This document shows, piece by piece, positions 5,614-6,836 of a stretch of DNA of 6,836 nt. The stretch covers positions 1-6,836 of the forward strand of contig LUTY01000399.1 of the NCBI GenBank assembly GCA_001640045.1, written 5' to 3'. How positions within the stretch are numbered: the stretch's first letter is position 1; each line of letters opens with the position of its first letter. The stretch is from Candidatus Thiomargarita nelsonii (GTDB taxonomy: Bacteria; Pseudomonadota; Gammaproteobacteria; Beggiatoales; Beggiatoaceae). The position numbers and the translations under genes were made by a program. A model generated the notes under the pieces. The model had not been told where the DNA came from. It did not search any database and saw only the letters and a program-made list of their open reading frames with translations.

Positions 5614-6753
5614 TTGATCAAATATTTCACGGTAAAAAATTTTCGTTCGATAAAAAATGAAAATATTCTTGAATTTGATGCACATTTAGAAAACGCTACA
5701 TACCTTGCCCATCCGATAATCGGTTTTGCGGGTGCTAATGCGTCAGGTAAAACCACAGTGCTTCAATCGCTGACTTTTGTGTTATGGTTTATGCAACATT
5801 CTTTTCTCCGACTAGATAAAAATGATGAAATTCCTTGTGAACCTTTTTATACACTTTCTCAATCACCCACTGAATTTCATCTCATCTTTGCGAAAAAGGC
5901 TGAAGAAAAAATATTTGACTATGAATATAAACTGAATTTAACCAAAGAGAAAGTTTTGAGAGAAGAATTGAATTATTCCTTTGATGGAGAAGATAAGCTG
6001 GTTTATCTCCGTGAGGGTGATCAAGTTCAATTTGGTGAGAATATTAACTCGATTGACACAAAAGATTTGAGACGAAATAGCTCAATTATTTCCTTAGCTT
6101 CTCAATTTGCCTCCCAAGAAGTGGCAAATGCCTGTAAAGATTACGCGGTTCAAACCAATTTAACTTATTTGACTCTTGATGAAGACATTCTGCCATTAAG
6201 ACAGAAAATGTCTTTTTTAACTCATTGGTTGGAAAAGAAAACGCTTAGCGTTCAAACCTTTTTAAAAATAGCCGATGTGGGAATAGAAGAAATTCATCTA
6301 CAAAAAGAAATGATGTCATCAGAAAAAATAGCTATTTTTAAGCATAAAATAGACAATATCTTAGCGGATTTTGGGTATCATTCAGAAAGTTCTGGCACAT
6401 TGCAATTTTTATTGGTATTATCATTCGCATTACAAGCGTTAGAAAACGGAGCCGTGTTGATTTTTGATGAAATCGAACTTAAATTACACCAAAATTTAGT
6501 AGCTTATTTACTAGAATTATTTGAAAATCCAGCCGAAAACAAAAAAGGTGCCCAGCTTATCTGTTCATTTCACAATACTTATTTCATGGAATTTCTAAAG
6601 CCAGAACAGCTCTGGTTTGCTGAAAAAAATGACCAAGGACAGACGGAATTATTTCCAGCAGCAGCGTTTACAGATATTAAGGATTTGTACCAAAAAGATT
6701 TAGAAATGCTTTATCGTGTAGGTAAATTTGGTGCCAAACCCCGGGATATTTAG
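5614..6753 (+). CDS. AAA15/OLD-like ATPase of COG1106 type, putative defence ATPase
   Basis: The protein is about 379 residues from the TTG start. It opens with 'KYFTVKNFRSIKNENILEF', the family's first strand. Walker A is GANASGKTT (40-48). The middle is a variable charged region. The ABC-like signature SSGT lies at 259-262, followed by Walker B 'AVLIFDE' (D285, E286) and a switch histidine H320 in 'QLICSFHNT'. The 'QLWFAEKNDQGQTELFPAAAF' segment and the ending 'LEMLYRVGKFGAKP' are the pattern I associate with COG1106 ATPases paired with RloB, including AbiLi-type abortive infection proteins. After DE the usual small residue and proline (like DASLHP) read ELKLHQ, a mild departure. No nuclease domain is fused, so an effector should be separate; the next ORF begins one base after the stop. 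Membership of the ATPase family is secure, the defence role is inferred. Confidence 0.85.
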   Translation: MIKYFTVKNFRSIKNENILEFDAHLENATYLAHPIIGFAGANASGKTTVLQSLTFVLWFMQHSFLRLDKNDEIPCEPFYTLSQSPTEFHLIFAKKAEEKIFDYEYKLNLTKEKVLREELNYSFDGEDKLVYLREGDQVQFGENINSIDTKDLRRNSSIISLASQFASQEVANACKDYAVQTNLTYLTLDEDILPLRQKMSFLTHWLEKKTLSVQTFLKIADVGIEEIHLQKEMMSSEKIAIFKHKIDNILADFGYHSESSGTLQFLLVLSFALQALENGAVLIFDEIELKLHQNLVAYLLELFENPAENKKGAQLICSFHNTYFMEFLKPEQLWFAEKNDQGQTELFPAAAFTDIKDLYQKDLEMLYRVGKFGAKPRDI

Positions 6754-6754
6754 T

Positions 6755-6836
6755 ATGGCAAAAAGAAAAAAGATTTCTCCACGAAAAACACCGTGTAAAC
6801 AAAAAACGCCATTGGAGTCCAAGATTTATCTTGGAC
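6755..6836 (+). CDS. Partial ORF, possible RloB/AbiLii-like partner of the ATPase
   Basis: The ATG at 6755 lies one base after the ATPase stop and opens 27 codons that run off the window. The visible residues are very basic (AKRKKISPRKTPCKQK) and then read PLESKIYLG, the last eight encoded by the dispersed palindrome. RloB-type Toprim-like effectors commonly begin with a short lysine/arginine-rich lead before a strand of the type 'ILIVCEGE', and they often follow COG1106 ATPases directly. That is the basis for the guess. No diagnostic RloB residue is visible. No good ribosome-binding site is seen, so coupling to the ATPase is likely. The palindrome falls where the first RloB strand would be expected, so the gene may be interrupted. 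Treat the identity as tentative. Confidence 0.4.
   Translation, partial: MAKRKKISPRKTPCKQKTPLESKIYLG
6812..6836 (+). repeat. Dispersed palindromic repeat, copy 2 (inside the last ORF)
   Basis: Bases 6817-6836 form a perfect palindrome with nine-base arms and a TT centre (GTCCAAGAT, TT, ATCTTGGAC). The 23 bases 6812-6834 equal 3203-3225. The left extension TTGGA predicts a right extension TCCAA beyond the window. The copy lies within the coding frame of the partial last ORF and the window ends on its final base. Confidence 0.85.

Overview
The window looks like chromosomal DNA of a gammaproteobacterium. Its first five kilobases follow the conserved order lptC-lptA-lptB-rpoN-hpf-ptsN-hprK, all on the plus strand and tightly packed. 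The intergenic DNA carries tandem TAACTGA heptamers and nested palindromic repeats. From memory, TAACTGA direct repeats have been described in marine Beggiatoaceae (giant sulfur oxidisers) and in some cyanobacteria. With this gene order, a member of the Thiotrichales/Beggiatoaceae is my best guess, at moderate confidence.

Region by region: positions 1-1632 hold the end of lptC, all of lptA and all of lptB. These are parts of the bridge and motor that move lipopolysaccharide from the inner to the outer membrane. Positions 1698-3188 encode sigma-54 (rpoN). Positions 3264-3590 encode the short ribosome hibernation factor (hpf). A 160-bp repeat-filled gap (3591-3750) separates hpf from ptsN (EIIA-Ntr) and hprK (HPr kinase/phosphorylase), whose genes overlap by four bases. 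In many relatives rapZ follows hprK. Here queF, the preQ0 reductase of queuosine synthesis, follows after a 3-bp gap.

Immediately after the queF stop codon lies a perfect 15-bp inverted repeat whose arms are themselves palindromes. The gene content then changes. Positions 5614-6753 encode an AAA15/OLD-like ATPase of the COG1106 type. One base beyond it begins a small basic ORF that runs off the window. This layout matches a two-gene ATPase plus RloB/AbiLii-type (Toprim-like) anti-phage module. The partner's identity is inferred from position and its lysine-rich N-terminus, because its diagnostic part lies outside the window.

Three repeat families are visible: the TAACTGA heptad array, which fills the usual Shine-Dalgarno position of ptsN; GC-rich hairpins with an AGA or TCT turn; and a 23-bp palindromic repeat found after rpoN and again inside the start of the partial last gene. 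The window ends exactly on the last base of a 20-bp palindrome of that third family, as expected if an assembly broke in a dispersed repeat.
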